Below are positions 38,291 to 47,339 of a DNA stretch of 64,000 bases, piece by piece. The position numbers were made by a program, and so were the translations under genes. Position 1 is the stretch's first letter. Each line of letters starts with the position of its first letter. Below the pieces are notes generated by a model. It did not search any database, was not told the origin of the DNA, and was given only the letters and a program-made list of their open reading frames with translations. This stretch comes from Mycolicibacterium neoaurum ATCC 25795 (GTDB taxonomy: Bacteria > Actinomycetota > Actinomycetes > Mycobacteriales > Mycobacteriaceae): NCBI RefSeq assembly GCF_000691525.1, contig NZ_JMDW01000008.1, positions 124,001-188,000 on the forward strand. Direction: 5' to 3'.

Positions 38291-38359
38291 TTAGTTCCGG
38301 GCCGGGGCACCCGGGTAAGGTGACCCGGTCAGTTCACACATCGGTAGGTAGCGGAGTTC

Positions 38360-38461
38360 ATGGGTTCAGTAATCAAGAAGCGGCGTAAGCGCATGTCGAA
38401 GAAGAAGCACCGTAAGCTGCTTCGTCGCACCCGGGTCCAGCGCAGAAAACTCGGTAAGTAG
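38360..38461 (+). CDS. Small ribosomal subunit protein bS22 (33 residues; AURKAIP1/COX24-like)
   Basis: ATG 38360 to TAG 38461 encodes 33 residues of which about half are Lys or Arg, starting [12 protein letters not shown] and ending RRKLGK. This matches the 30S protein bS22 found in actinobacterial ribosome structures and related to mitochondrial mS38 (AURKAIP1). In the known structure it lies near helix 44 by the decoding centre. GCGGAG lies 5 bp upstream as ribosome binding site. It corresponds to Rv0500B in position. Its size means that most gene finders miss it. Confidence is high because the sequence is nearly invariant in mycobacteria. Confidence 0.93.
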
Positions 38462-38490
38462 CTTTCGGCTCCGGCCGCTAGGCTGGCCCG

Positions 38491-39546
38491 ATGGATGAGC
38501 TTGGTTCCGCACCGAAAGTCGTCCTGGTCACCGGGGCCTGCCGTTTTCTCGGCGGGTACCTGACTGCACGCCTGGCGCAGAACCCCGCGATCGACCATGT
38601 CATCGCGGTGGATGCGATAGCACCGAGCAAGGATCTGTTGCGGCGGATGGGGCGCGCCGAATTCGTGCGCGCCGACATCCGCAACCCCTTCATCGCCAAG
38701 GTCATCCGCAACGGCAACGTCGACACCGTCGTCCACGCCGCGGCGGCCTCCTACGCGCCGCGTGCCGGTGGACGGGCCACCCTCAAAGAGCTCAACGTGA
38801 TGGGTGCCATCCAGCTGTTCGCGGCCGCGCAGAAGGCGCCGTCGGTGCGCCGCGTCGTGCTCAAGTCCACCTCCGAGGTGTACGGGTCCACGTCGCGCGA
38901 TCCGGTCCGGTTCACCGAGGACGGCAGTGCGCGCCGACCGCCGACCGATGGTTTCGCCCGGGACAGCATCGACATCGAGGGTTATGCCCGTGGGTTGGCC
39001 CGGCGACGCCCGGATATCGCGGTGACGATCCTGCGGCTGGCCAACATGATCGGTCCTGCGATGGACACCGCGCTCTCGCGCTTCCTGGCCGGCCCGGTCG
39101 TGCCCACGGTGCTCGGCCGCGATGCCCGGCTGCAGCTGTTGCACGAACAGGACGCGCTCGGTGCGCTGGAACGGGCCACCGTGGCGGGCCGACCCGGCAC
39201 CTTCAATGTCGGTGCCGACGGCATCATCATGATGAGTCAGGCGATCCGCCGTTCGGGCCGCGTCGCGCTGCCGGTGCCGCGTTCGGCGCTGGCCGTCATC
39301 GACTCGCTGCGCCGAGCCACCCGTTATACCGAGCTCGACCGCGAGCAGCTGAACTATGTGAGCTTCGGTCGGGTGATGGATACCACCAGGATGCGAAACG
39401 ACTTAGGCTATATCCCGAAGTGGACCACCGCGGAGGCATTCGACGATTACGTGCGGGGACGTGGTCTGACGCCGATCATCGACCCGAAATGGGTACGCTC
39501 TGTGGAGGGTCGGGCAGTGGCGCTGGCGCAACGCTGCGGCGGCTAG
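38491..39546 (+). CDS. NAD-dependent epimerase-like protein with degenerate active site (Rv0501-like)
   Basis: A 351-residue extended SDR/epimerase-fold protein, annotated galE2 in M. tuberculosis. The nucleotide motif reads VTGACRFLGGY, so the second Gly of TGxxGxxG is Arg. The catalytic Tyr-x3-Lys reads YARGL in IEGYARGLARR, with no Lys. ADIRNP, VVHAAAA and LKSTSEVYG are otherwise normal. Catalysis as a UDP-galactose 4-epimerase is therefore doubtful; a binding or regulatory role is possible. The start is ATG 38491, 29 bp after the bS22 gene. Confidence 0.85.
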   Translation: MDELGSAPKVVLVTGACRFLGGYLTARLAQNPAIDHVIAVDAIAPSKDLLRRMGRAEFVRADIRNPFIAKVIRNGNVDTVVHAAAASYAPRAGGRATLKELNVMGAIQLFAAAQKAPSVRRVVLKSTSEVYGSTSRDPVRFTEDGSARRPPTDGFARDSIDIEGYARGLARRRPDIAVTILRLANMIGPAMDTALSRFLAGPVVPTVLGRDARLQLLHEQDALGALERATVAGRPGTFNVGADGIIMMSQAIRRSGRVALPVPRSALAVIDSLRRATRYTELDREQLNYVSFGRVMDTTRMRNDLGYIPKWTTAEAFDDYVRGRGLTPIIDPKWVRSVEGRAVALAQRCGG

Positions 39547-39583
39547 GGGACGACGTGACGTCGGGTTGGGGAGAGGTTGTTCG

Positions 39584-40648
39584 GTGGCGGGTGAATCAAA
39601 GGCGAAAGTGATTCCGCTGCGCGCGAATTCGGGTCGTTCGACCGCCGCGCGCCGCGCCGCTCAGCGTGCCGATGGTGCGCGCAGGCATCCCTCCCTGCTG
39701 TCGGATTCCGACGAGCGTGCCTCCGCCGAGGAGATCGCCGCCGTCGTCCGCGAGATCGACGAGCATCGGAACAACGGCGCGGCCGCCGCCGAAGAGGACG
39801 TCCCCAACGAACTGTCCAAGGCCATCTCCGCGATCGCCGATTTCGCCACCCGCCGGATGACCGGTGACTACACCGTCGACGAGTTCGGTTTCGATCCTCA
39901 TCTCAACGACAACGTCGTATTGCCGCTGCTGCGTGGGCTTTTCAAGAACTGGTTCCGCGTCGAGGTCAGCGGTATCGAGAATCTGCCGCTGGACGGGGCG
40001 GCGCTGGTGGTGGCCAATCACGCCGGCGTGCTGCCCTTCGACGGGCTGATGGCGTCGGTGGCGGTGCATGATCACCATCCGCGTCAACGGGCGTTGCGTT
40101 TGCTGGCAGCGGATCTGGTCTTCGACATGCCCGTGGTGGGCCAGGCGGCGCGCAAGGCCGGACACACCGTGGCATGCACCTCCGATGCGCACCGGCTGCT
40201 CGCGGCCGGTGAGCTCACCGCCGTGTTCCCCGAGGGTTTCAAGGGGCTGGGTAAGCCCTTCAAGGATCGCTACAAGCTGCAACGGTTCGGCCGCGGTGGC
40301 TTCGTCTCGGCCGCGCTGCGCGCGCAGGTGCCCATCGTCCCGTGCTCGATCGTCGGGTCCGAGGAGATCTACCCCAAGATCGGCGACATCACGTTGCTGG
40401 CGCGACTGCTGGGGCTGCCCTACTTCCCAGTGACGCCGCTGTTCCCACTGGCGGGTCCGCTGGGATTGGTGCCACTGCCGTCCAAGTGGCACATCAAGTT
40501 CGGCGAGCCGATCTCCACCGACGGCTACGACGAGGGTGCGGCGGATGACCCGATGATCACCTTCGAGCTGACCGACCACGTCCGCGAGACCATCCAGCAC
40601 ACGCTGTATCAGCTGCTGGCGAGTCGCCGGAACACCTTCCTGGGCTGA
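39584..40648 (+). CDS. Lysophospholipid acyltransferase family protein (Rv0502-like)
   Basis: A 354-residue protein of the LPLAT/DGAT-like acyltransferase superfamily. A basic, disordered N-terminus (about 1-60) precedes a conserved region with VVANHAGVLPFDGLM, where the catalytic His and Asp sit; AVFPEGFKGLGKPFKDRYKLQ, the family Glu-Gly block; and VPIVPCSIVGSEEIYPKIGD. GTG 39584, with GGGAGAGG 8 bp upstream, is chosen over the longer frame. It probably acylates a glycerol- or sugar-containing acceptor at the membrane. The acceptor is unknown. Confidence 0.85.
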   Translation: MAGESKAKVIPLRANSGRSTAARRAAQRADGARRHPSLLSDSDERASAEEIAAVVREIDEHRNNGAAAAEEDVPNELSKAISAIADFATRRMTGDYTVDEFGFDPHLNDNVVLPLLRGLFKNWFRVEVSGIENLPLDGAALVVANHAGVLPFDGLMASVAVHDHHPRQRALRLLAADLVFDMPVVGQAARKAGHTVACTSDAHRLLAAGELTAVFPEGFKGLGKPFKDRYKLQRFGRGGFVSAALRAQVPIVPCSIVGSEEIYPKIGDITLLARLLGLPYFPVTPLFPLAGPLGLVPLPSKWHIKFGEPISTDGYDEGAADDPMITFELTDHVRETIQHTLYQLLASRRNTFLG

Positions 40649-40667
40649 GCCCTTTACAAGGCGGCGC

Positions 40668-40723
40668 GAGATCGACGTTTATGCGGTCGCAGATGTCGTC
40701 AGAGGACCGAAACGTCGATCTCA
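40668..40723. repeat. 56 bp palindromic element, left copy
   Basis: GAGATCGACGTTT (40668-40680) and AAACGTCGATCTC (40710-40722) are perfect 13 bp inverted arms. CGGTC and GACCG inside can extend the stem after a 3-base bulge. The same 56 bp sequence, 42 of 56 bases identical in direct orientation, recurs at 41613-41668 after the nuclease-like gene. Confidence 0.8.
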
Positions 40724-40768
40724 CGAAATCGATGGAGCCGTTCAGGCAGTCGCTGCGTCTGATCCAGC

Positions 40769-41614
40769 ATGCGCATCCCATTCGTCGGCGCCGACGCCGT
40801 CGCTTCCGGTGAGTTGACGCCGTTCGCGCTGCGACGCCGGTATCGGCCGATTTACCGGGGGATCTATGTTCCCGCTGAGCACGAGGTGTCGCTCCGCGAT
40901 CGCATTGTCGGCATCGGATTGGCAGCACCCGACGCCGTCATCGCCGGCGTAGCCGCATCGGCACTCTACGGCTCGAAGTGGGTCGACGCCGATGAGCCAA
41001 TCGAGGTGGTCATGGGTGGACGTCGTACCCAGCAGGGTCTGATCGTGCGCAACGACACCCTGCAACCGGACGAGATCGCGACGATCTCGGGAATCCGGGT
41101 CACCACCCCGGCACGTACCGCCTTCGACCTGGCGAGGTACCTTCCGCGTGATCGGGCCGTCGCCAGGCTCGACGCGTTGCAACGTGCGCGACCGTTCTCG
41201 GTCGAGCAGGTCGTGACGATCGCCGCGCGGCATCCGCGGGCGCGGGGGTCGACGCAGCTGCGGACGACTCTGCCGTTCATCGACGGCGGAGCGGAGTCCC
41301 CGAAGGAGACCTGGCTGCGATTGCTCTTCATCGACGCCGGCCTGCCCAGACCCACAACGCAGTTCGTGGTGTACGACGAGGAAGGCCGCTATGTCCGGCG
41401 AATCGACATGTGCTGGAAGGAGTTCAAGGTCGGCGCTGAGTACGACGGGCAGCTGCACCTGACGAGCCGACACGACTACGTGAACGATGTGAAGATCGGG
41501 CGGGTGTTGCGCCGGTTGGACTGGCGGATCCTGCACGTGATCAAGGAGGACCGGCCGGTCGAGATCATCTCCGAGGCCCGGACGGCACTCCTGTCGCGGG
41601 GCTGGCGTCCGTGA
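40769..41614 (+). CDS. AbiEi-like/DUF559-type putative endonuclease in an accessory insert
   Basis: A 281-residue protein. Residues 1-130 resemble AbiEi-type antitoxin winged-helix proteins (LTPFALRRRYRPIYRGIYVP, AAPDAVIAGVAASALYGSKWVD, VTTPARTAFDLAR). Residues 185-281 look like a DUF559/Vsr-type PD-(D/E)XK nuclease fold with RIDMCWKEFKVGAEYDGQLH, HDYVNDVKIGRVLRRLDWRIL and a final helix. The start is ATG 40769. It interrupts the Rv0502-Rv0504c order and stands between two direct copies of a 56 bp palindrome, the right copy overlapping the stop codon. The protein family is common and multicopy in mycobacteria; its activity is not established. Confidence 0.75.
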   Translation: MRIPFVGADAVASGELTPFALRRRYRPIYRGIYVPAEHEVSLRDRIVGIGLAAPDAVIAGVAASALYGSKWVDADEPIEVVMGGRRTQQGLIVRNDTLQPDEIATISGIRVTTPARTAFDLARYLPRDRAVARLDALQRARPFSVEQVVTIAARHPRARGSTQLRTTLPFIDGGAESPKETWLRLLFIDAGLPRPTTQFVVYDEEGRYVRRIDMCWKEFKVGAEYDGQLHLTSRHDYVNDVKIGRVLRRLDWRILHVIKEDRPVEIISEARTALLSRGWRP

Positions 41615-41668
41615 GATCGACGTAGCTGTCGTCGCAGGCGTCCTGAGACCACAAAAATGTCGATCTCA
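41613..41668. repeat. 56 bp palindromic element, right copy
   Basis: TGAGATCGAC (41612-41621) pairs with GTCGATCTCA (41659-41668). The element is 75 percent identical to the left copy over 56 aligned bases without gaps, with conserved blocks GAGATCGACGT, GTCGCAG and GTCGATCTCA. Its first bases form the TGA stop of the nuclease-like gene. It also lies between convergent genes and may act as a terminator. Confidence 0.8.
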
Positions 41669-41676
41669 ACTCACAA

Positions 41677-42207
41677 CTAGCTGTTCTGGTTGGCGACCAT
41701 CCGCGCGATGGAGGCGTCCCGGGCCGCCGCGATCTGGGCGGTGACCTCGTCGGCCTCACCCTCGTGCTCGGCCTCTCCGAGGATGGTGATGACGCTGGTC
41801 AGCACCGGATTGCCATCGTCATCGGTGACCTCGGCGCGCACCTCGGTGAGGATGGCGCCGTGCGATTCGATGACCGAATCCAGGTACGAGTCGAACCACA
41901 GTTTGTCGCCGGCCTTGATCGGGCGGTGGAAGACGAGCTTCTGATCGCGGTGCAGCACCCGCTCGAGGTTCACCGGCACATCGAACTGGTTGAAGATCTC
42001 CAGCTGCACCCGCCGCCCGGCGACCGCGATGAACGTCAGCGAGGCCACGAGGCTGTCATGACCGTGCTCGGCGGCACCTTCCTCGCTGTGGTGGGCGGGG
42101 TGCTCATCCTTGACCGCGGTGGCGAACTCGCGGATCTTCTCGCGGCCGACCTCGAAATAGTCGGGGTACCGGTAGTGGGTTCCCACGATCTCTTCGGCAA
42201 TGCCCAT
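41677..42207 (-). CDS. MaoC/HadA-like FAS1 dehydratase-domain protein (Rv0504c-like)
   Basis: A 176-residue hotdog-fold protein of the UPF0336/FAS1_DH family. Seen: [21 protein letters not shown] at the N-terminus, [26 protein letters not shown] in the middle (with a basic HRDQ region), and VITILGE near the end. Related HadA proteins form the (3R)-hydroxyacyl-ACP dehydratase of FAS-II with HadB, but this paralogue's substrate is not known. It runs co-directionally with the HAD hydrolase gene 26 bp upstream. In M. tuberculosis cmaA2 (Rv0503c) lies beyond it; that gene is absent here. Confidence 0.88.
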   Translation of the reverse strand: MGIAEEIVGTHYRYPDYFEVGREKIREFATAVKDEHPAHHSEEGAAEHGHDSLVASLTFIAVAGRRVQLEIFNQFDVPVNLERVLHRDQKLVFHRPIKAGDKLWFDSYLDSVIESHGAILTEVRAEVTDDDGNPVLTSVITILGEAEHEGEADEVTAQIAAARDASIARMVANQNS

Positions 42208-42233
42208 GGCGGGTCAGCCTACCGTGCGGGCGC

Positions 42234-43034
42234 TCAGTGACCGGCGTCGCGGCGAGAGGCGACCGCGGCCAGGGCCCCGCCGACCGCACCGAGGGCCAGC
42301 GCCGAGGGCACTCCGATGCGGGCCGCCTTGCGGGCGGTACGGAAGTCGCGGATCTCCCAGCCCCGCTCGCGGGCCACATCGCGCAGCGCCGCGTCGGGAT
42401 TGATCGCGACCGCGGTGCCGACCAGCGACAGCATCGGCACGTCGTTGAAACTGTCCGAGTAGGCGGTGCATCGACGCAGGTTGAGGCCCTCGCGGATGGC
42501 CAAGGAGCGGACCGCATGGGCCTTGCCCGCGCCATGGAGGATGTCCCCGACGAGCCGGCCGGTGAACACGCCGTCGACGGATTCGGCGATGGTGCCCAGC
42601 GCGCCGGTCAGGCCGAGCCGACGGGCGATCGTGTCGGCGAGCTCATATGGCGTCGCGGTCACCAGCCACACCTGCTGGCCGGCGTCGAGGTGCATCTGCG
42701 CCAGTGCGCGGGTGCCCGGCCAGATCCGGTCGGCGATGATCTCGTCGTAGATCTGTTCACCGAGCTCGACCAGTTCGGCGGTGGAACGGCCCTCGATGAA
42801 CGCCAGCGCCTTCTGCTTGCCCTCGGCGACGTCGTCGCTGTTCTCCTTGCCGGTGAACTGGAACTTGGCCTGCGCGTAGATGATCCCGGCGATATCGCGG
42901 TAGGTGAAGTACTTGCGCGCGGCCAGCCCGCGGGCGAAGTGCACCAGCGATGATCCGTGCACCAAGGTGTTGTCGACGTCGAAGAACGCCGCCGCGGTCA
43001 GGTCCGGCGGTGGCGGCGGAGGCGTGTCGGACAC
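42234..43034 (-). CDS. HAD-IB family hydrolase (SerB1-like, Rv0505c)
   Basis: A 266-residue haloacid dehalogenase subfamily IB phosphatase. Catalytic motif [14 protein letters not shown] is at about residues 17-29, motif II has VTATPYELA, and motif IV has [11 protein letters not shown]. The length and pattern match the actinobacterial SerB-like proteins, which may act on phosphoserine or lipid phosphates. The C-terminal end ([18 protein letters not shown]) is hydrophobic and could anchor to the membrane. It is divergent from a glutaredoxin-like gene with 38 bp between. Confidence 0.88.
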   Translation of the reverse strand: MSDTPPPPPPDLTAAAFFDVDNTLVHGSSLVHFARGLAARKYFTYRDIAGIIYAQAKFQFTGKENSDDVAEGKQKALAFIEGRSTAELVELGEQIYDEIIADRIWPGTRALAQMHLDAGQQVWLVTATPYELADTIARRLGLTGALGTIAESVDGVFTGRLVGDILHGAGKAHAVRSLAIREGLNLRRCTAYSDSFNDVPMLSLVGTAVAINPDAALRDVARERGWEIRDFRTARKAARIGVPSALALGAVGGALAAVASRRDAGH

Positions 43035-43072
43035 CGTTCAACATTAAGTCACCGGGGGCCGATACTGGGGGC

Positions 43073-43324
43073 GTGGACCATCAGGTGTTGTTGCTCACAC
43101 GTGCCGGATGCAGCTTGTGCGCGGCGGCCGCCGCGACGCTGGACGCACTGGCCGCCGAACTGGGCGTGCAGTGGGAGTCGGTCGATGTCGACGTCGCCGC
43201 CGACGCGGGTCAGCCCGCATTGCGCGCCGAGTATGGCGATCGGCTGCCGGTGGTGCTCCTGGACGGTGTCGAACACAGCTACTGGGAGGTCGACGAAGCG
43301 CAGTTACGAAAAGATCTCAGCTAA
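43073..43324 (+). CDS. Glutaredoxin-like protein (Rv0508-like)
   Basis: An 83-residue thioredoxin-fold protein of the DUF836/glutaredoxin 2-like family. The active-site pair CSLC is at about residues 14-17 in LTRAGCSLCAAAA, and the cis-Pro is in YGDRLPVVLLDG. GTG 43073 starts the protein; longer frames run back into the divergent HAD gene. It lies 78 bp before hemA, as Rv0508 precedes Rv0509. It probably acts in thiol-disulfide exchange with mycothiol or mycoredoxin pathways, but the partner is unknown. Confidence 0.9.
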   Translation: MDHQVLLLTRAGCSLCAAAAATLDALAAELGVQWESVDVDVAADAGQPALRAEYGDRLPVVLLDGVEHSYWEVDEAQLRKDLS

Positions 43325-43402
43325 TTTGGTCGCTGCGCAGGTAAAGGCTACTTTGGACCGTGGCCTAGGGCGAGTGACGGGAAGAATCTGGGTGATGATG
43401 CC

Positions 43403-44746
43403 GTGAGCGTACTGCTATTCGGAGTGTCGCACCGCAGTGCGCCGGTTTCCGTCCTGGAGCAGCTCAGCACCGACGAGGCCGACCAGGCCAAGATCGTCGA
43501 TCAGCTCCTGCAGTCGTCGCTGGTCACCGAGGCCATGGTGCTCTCCACGTGCAACCGGGTGGAGATCTATGCCGTCGTCGACGCGTTCCACGGTGGCCTG
43601 TCCGTCATCGGCCAGGTGCTCTCCGAATGCTCCGGCATGGGACTGAACGACCTCACCAAATATGCCTATGTGCGCTACGCCGAGGCCGCCGTCGAGCATC
43701 TCTTCTCGGTCACCAGCGGGATGGATTCACTGGTGATCGGTGAGCAGCAGGTGCTCGGTCAGGTGCGCCGCGCCTACGCCGCCGCCGAGGCCAACCACAG
43801 CGTCGGCCGCACCTTGCACGAACTGGCCCAGCGCGCCCTGTCCGTCGGTAAGCGGGTACACAGCGAGACCGGCATCGACTCGGCCGGCGCGTCGGTGGTG
43901 TCGGTGTCGCTGGAGATGGCAGAACGGCGCATCGGTGGCCTCGCCGGTCGCCGGGCTGTGGTCGTCGGTGCGGGCGCGATGGGTGCCCTCGCCGCCAAGC
44001 ATCTGGTCCGCGCCGGTGTCGAACGTGTCGACGTCGTCAACCGATCGCTGCCGCGCGCCCGCAGGCTGTCCCAGAACATCGCCGATCTCGGCGTGGCGTC
44101 GCACCCCTATCTGCTCGATGATGTCGCCGCGGTGCTGGCCACCGCCGATGTCGTGGTCAGCAGCACCGGTGCGGTCCGCCCGGTCATGACGCTCGCCGAC
44201 GTGCACCATGCGCTGGCCGCCCGTGACGACGACGATCGGCCGTTGGTGATGTGCGATCTGGGCATGCCGCGCGATATCGACATCGCGGTCAACGGTCTGC
44301 CCGGCGTCCACGTCATCGACATGGAGCGCATCCAGCGTGAACCGCGGGCCCGCGCGGCGTCCTCGGATGCCGAGGCCGCGCGCACCATCGTCGCCAACGA
44401 GGTCGCCAACTATCTGGCCGGCCAGCGGATGGCCGAGGTCACCCCCACGGTCACCGCGCTGCGTCAGCGGGCCGCCGACGTCGTCGAGGCCGAGCTGCTG
44501 CGCCTCGACAACCGGCTGCCGGGGCTGGATTCCACGCATCGTGACGAGGTGGCCCGCACCGTCCGCAGGGTCGTCGACAAGCTTCTGCACGCCCCGACCG
44601 TGCGGGTCAAGCAGCTCGCCGGGGCGCCCGGCGGGGACAGCTACGCCGAGGCGCTGCGCGAATTGTTCGAACTCGACCCGCAGGCCGTCGACGCCGTAGC
44701 CGGCGGCGAACTGCCGTTGATCGCATCAGATACCGATACTCAGTGA
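43403..44746 (+). CDS. hemA: Glutamyl-tRNA reductase
   Basis: A 447-residue NADPH-dependent enzyme of the C5 heme pathway, reducing glutamyl-tRNA to glutamate-1-semialdehyde. The catalytic Cys is in [12 protein letters not shown] at about residue 50. [17 protein letters not shown] is the conserved specificity region. The NADPH site has [13 protein letters not shown] and DLGMPRDID. The C-terminal dimerisation helices end near PTVRVKQLA. The start is GTG 43403. It opens a run of overlapping heme genes; the stop overlaps hemC by 4 bp (GTGA). Confidence 0.97.
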   Translation: MSVLLFGVSHRSAPVSVLEQLSTDEADQAKIVDQLLQSSLVTEAMVLSTCNRVEIYAVVDAFHGGLSVIGQVLSECSGMGLNDLTKYAYVRYAEAAVEHLFSVTSGMDSLVIGEQQVLGQVRRAYAAAEANHSVGRTLHELAQRALSVGKRVHSETGIDSAGASVVSVSLEMAERRIGGLAGRRAVVVGAGAMGALAAKHLVRAGVERVDVVNRSLPRARRLSQNIADLGVASHPYLLDDVAAVLATADVVVSSTGAVRPVMTLADVHHALAARDDDDRPLVMCDLGMPRDIDIAVNGLPGVHVIDMERIQREPRARAASSDAEAARTIVANEVANYLAGQRMAEVTPTVTALRQRAADVVEAELLRLDNRLPGLDSTHRDEVARTVRRVVDKLLHAPTVRVKQLAGAPGGDSYAEALRELFELDPQAVDAVAGGELPLIASDTDTQ

Positions 44747-45678
44747 TCCGAATCGGCACCCGGGGCAGCCTGCTGGCGACCACCCAGGCCGGCTTCGTCC
44801 GCGACGCGTTGATCGCCAACGGACACGAAGCCGAACTGGTCATCATCTCCACCGAGGGCGACCGCAATCAGGGCCCGATCGCCGATATCGGCGTCGGTGT
44901 GTTCACCGCGGCGCTGCGCGAGGCGCTGGCCGACGGTGAGGTGGACGCCTGCGTGCACTCCTACAAGGATCTCCCGACCGCCCGGGACGAACGGTTCACC
45001 ATCGCCGCCGTGCCGCCCCGCGAGGACTCCAGGGACGCGCTGGTGGCGCGTGACGGACTGGTGCTCGGTGAGCTCCCGGCGGGCTCGGTGATCGGTACCT
45101 CGAGCCCGCGACGGGCCGCGCAGCTTAGAGCACTGGGTCTCGGTTTGGAAATCCGCCCCCTACGAGGCAACCTAGACACCAGGTTGAACAGGGTAAGCAG
45201 CGGTGATCTCGACGGCGTCGTCGTCGCCCGAGCGGGCCTGGCCCGCATCGGACGGCTGGACGTTGTCACCGAGGCCCTGGAACCGGTGCAGATGTTGCCG
45301 GCACCGGCTCAGGGGGCGCTCGCGGTCGAATGCCGTGCCGCGGATTCCGACCTCGTCGCGACATTGGCGGAGTTGGAAGATGCCGACACGCGCGCCGCGG
45401 TCATCGCTGAACGTGTCCTGCTCGCCGAACTGGAGGCGGGTTGCTCCGCACCGGTGGGTGCCATCGCTGAGGTGGTCGAGTCCATCGATGAGGAAGGCCG
45501 CGTCTTCGAAGAGCTGTCGCTGCGCGCGTGCGTGGCGGCGCTGGACGGATCCGACGTGATCCGTGCGTCCGGTATCGGGACTCCCGAGCGGGCACGGGAG
45601 CTGGGGCTCTCGGTGGCCGCGGAGTTGTTCGAACTGGGTGCACGCGACGTGTTGGCAGACGCTGGGAGTGACAGATGA
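44743..45678 (+). CDS. hemC: Hydroxymethylbilane synthase (porphobilinogen deaminase)
   Basis: A 311-residue enzyme that joins four porphobilinogen molecules into hydroxymethylbilane. Start [16 protein letters not shown], catalytic Asp in SYKDLP with HSYKDLP at about residue 70, [17 protein letters not shown], and the dipyrromethane cofactor Cys in [12 protein letters not shown] at about residue 235 are all intact. GTG 44743 overlaps the hemA stop. Its own stop overlaps the start of hemD by 4 bp, so stoichiometric translation is likely. Confidence 0.97.
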   Translation: MIRIGTRGSLLATTQAGFVRDALIANGHEAELVIISTEGDRNQGPIADIGVGVFTAALREALADGEVDACVHSYKDLPTARDERFTIAAVPPREDSRDALVARDGLVLGELPAGSVIGTSSPRRAAQLRALGLGLEIRPLRGNLDTRLNRVSSGDLDGVVVARAGLARIGRLDVVTEALEPVQMLPAPAQGALAVECRAADSDLVATLAELEDADTRAAVIAERVLLAELEAGCSAPVGAIAEVVESIDEEGRVFEELSLRACVAALDGSDVIRASGIGTPERARELGLSVAAELFELGARDVLADAGSDR

Positions 45679-47339
45679 CTGGGCACGCAGGTAACCGGGG
45701 CCGCAAGATTCGGCCCGGCCGCATCACATTCGTGGGCTCCGGCCCAGGTGATCCGGGCCTGCTGACAACGCGTGCGCGGACCGTGCTCGCCAATGCGGCC
45801 ACCGTGTTCACCGATCCCGATGTGCCCGAGTCGGTGCTGGCGCTGGCCGGTTCCGAGTTGCCGCCGACCTCGGGTCCCGAGCCCGCCGCCACCGAGACGC
45901 CCGACGGTGAGACCGTCGCCGCGGTGGTGCCTGGTGGTCCCGACGTGCGACCGGCCCTGGGCGATCCCGCCGAGGTGGCCAAGACGCTGGCCGCCGAGGC
46001 GCGAAACGGCGTCGACGTCGTCCGCCTGGTCGCCGGTGATCCGTTGTCCGTGGACGCGGTGATCGCCGAGGTCAATGCGCTGGCTCGGACCCAGCTGAAC
46101 TTCGAGATCGTGCCGGGCCTGCCGGATACCACCGCCGTGCCGACCTACGCAGGCCTGCCGCTGGGCTCGTCGCACACGGTCGCCGATGTGCGCGACCCGA
46201 ACGTCGACTGGGCCGCACTGGCCGCCGCCCCCGGGCCGCTGATCCTGCACGCGACCGCCGGCCACCTGGCCGATGCGGCCCGCACCCTGGTCGAGTACGG
46301 CCTCGCCGAGAACACCCCGGCCGTCATCACCGCGCACGGCACCACCTGCCAGCAGCATTCGGTGGAGACCACGCTGGTCGGCCTCGGCGATAAGGCGATC
46401 CTGAACGCGGCCGAGCCCTCCGGTGGCACGCCGGGCCCGCTGTCGGGTCCGCTGGTTGTGACGATCGGCAAGACGGTCGCCAACCGCGCGAAGCTGAACT
46501 GGTGGGAGAGCCGGGCGCTGTACGGCTGGACCGTGCTGGTGCCGCGCACCAAGGATCAGGCCGGCGAGATGAGTGACCGGCTGGTCACCCACGGCGCGCT
46601 GCCGGTCGAGGTGCCCACCATCGCCGTCGAGCCGCCGCGTAGCCCGGCCCAGATGGAAAGGGCCGTCAAGGGTTTGGTGGACGGCCGGTTCCAGTGGGTG
46701 GTGTTCACCTCCACCAACGCCGTGCGCGCCGTCTGGGAGAAGTTCAACGAATTCGGTCTGGACGCCCGAGCGTTCTCGGGTGTGAAGATCGCCTGTGTCG
46801 GTCAGGCCACCGCCGATCGGGTGCGTGCCTTCGGTATCAACCCCGAATTGGTGCCCGCCGGTGAACAGTCCTCGCTGGGCCTGCTCGACGAGTTCCCGCC
46901 GTATGACGAGATCTTCGATCCGGTGAACCGGGTGCTGTTGCCGCGCGCCGATATCGCGACCGAGACGCTGGCCGAGGGTCTGCGTGAACGCGGTTGGGAA
47001 ATCGAGGATGTCACGGCCTACCGCACAGTGCGTGCGGCCCCGCCGCCGGCGCACACCCGCGAGATGATCAAGACCGGTGGGTTCGACGCGGTCTGCTTCA
47101 CCTCCAGCTCGACGGTCCGCAATCTGGTCGGCATCGCTGGTAAGCCGCACGCGCGCACCATCGTTGCCTGTATCGGTCCCAAGACCGCCGAGACGGCAGT
47201 CGAATTCGGCCTGCGCGTCGATGTGCAGCCGGAGACGGCCGCGGTCGGCCCGCTGGTCGAGGCGCTCGCCGAGCACGCCGCCCGGCTGCGTGCCGAGGGG
47301 GCACTGCCGCCGCCGCGCAAGAAGAGCCGCCGCCGGTAA
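45675..47339 (+). CDS. hemD: Fused SUMT-like/uroporphyrinogen-III synthase
   Basis: A 554-residue fusion, equivalent to Rv0511. The N-terminal half (about residues 15-270) has a tetrapyrrole methylase fold beginning [13 protein letters not shown], but the second SAM loop, normally GGDP preceded by RLK, reads [11 protein letters not shown], so SUMT activity is uncertain. The C-terminal half (about 285-535) is uroporphyrinogen-III synthase, with [24 protein letters not shown] and [13 protein letters not shown]. The C-terminus is basic (KKSRRR). The stop lies directly before the hemB ATG with no gap. Confidence 0.92.
   Translation: MTGHAGNRGRKIRPGRITFVGSGPGDPGLLTTRARTVLANAATVFTDPDVPESVLALAGSELPPTSGPEPAATETPDGETVAAVVPGGPDVRPALGDPAEVAKTLAAEARNGVDVVRLVAGDPLSVDAVIAEVNALARTQLNFEIVPGLPDTTAVPTYAGLPLGSSHTVADVRDPNVDWAALAAAPGPLILHATAGHLADAARTLVEYGLAENTPAVITAHGTTCQQHSVETTLVGLGDKAILNAAEPSGGTPGPLSGPLVVTIGKTVANRAKLNWWESRALYGWTVLVPRTKDQAGEMSDRLVTHGALPVEVPTIAVEPPRSPAQMERAVKGLVDGRFQWVVFTSTNAVRAVWEKFNEFGLDARAFSGVKIACVGQATADRVRAFGINPELVPAGEQSSLGLLDEFPPYDEIFDPVNRVLLPRADIATETLAEGLRERGWEIEDVTAYRTVRAAPPPAHTREMIKTGGFDAVCFTSSSTVRNLVGIAGKPHARTIVACIGPKTAETAVEFGLRVDVQPETAAVGPLVEALAEHAARLRAEGALPPPRKKSRRR

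Noticed and set aside
40649..40768. Gene in the gap before the DUF559-type gene
   Set aside because: The 120 bp hold only the 56 bp palindrome and no start with ribosome binding site.
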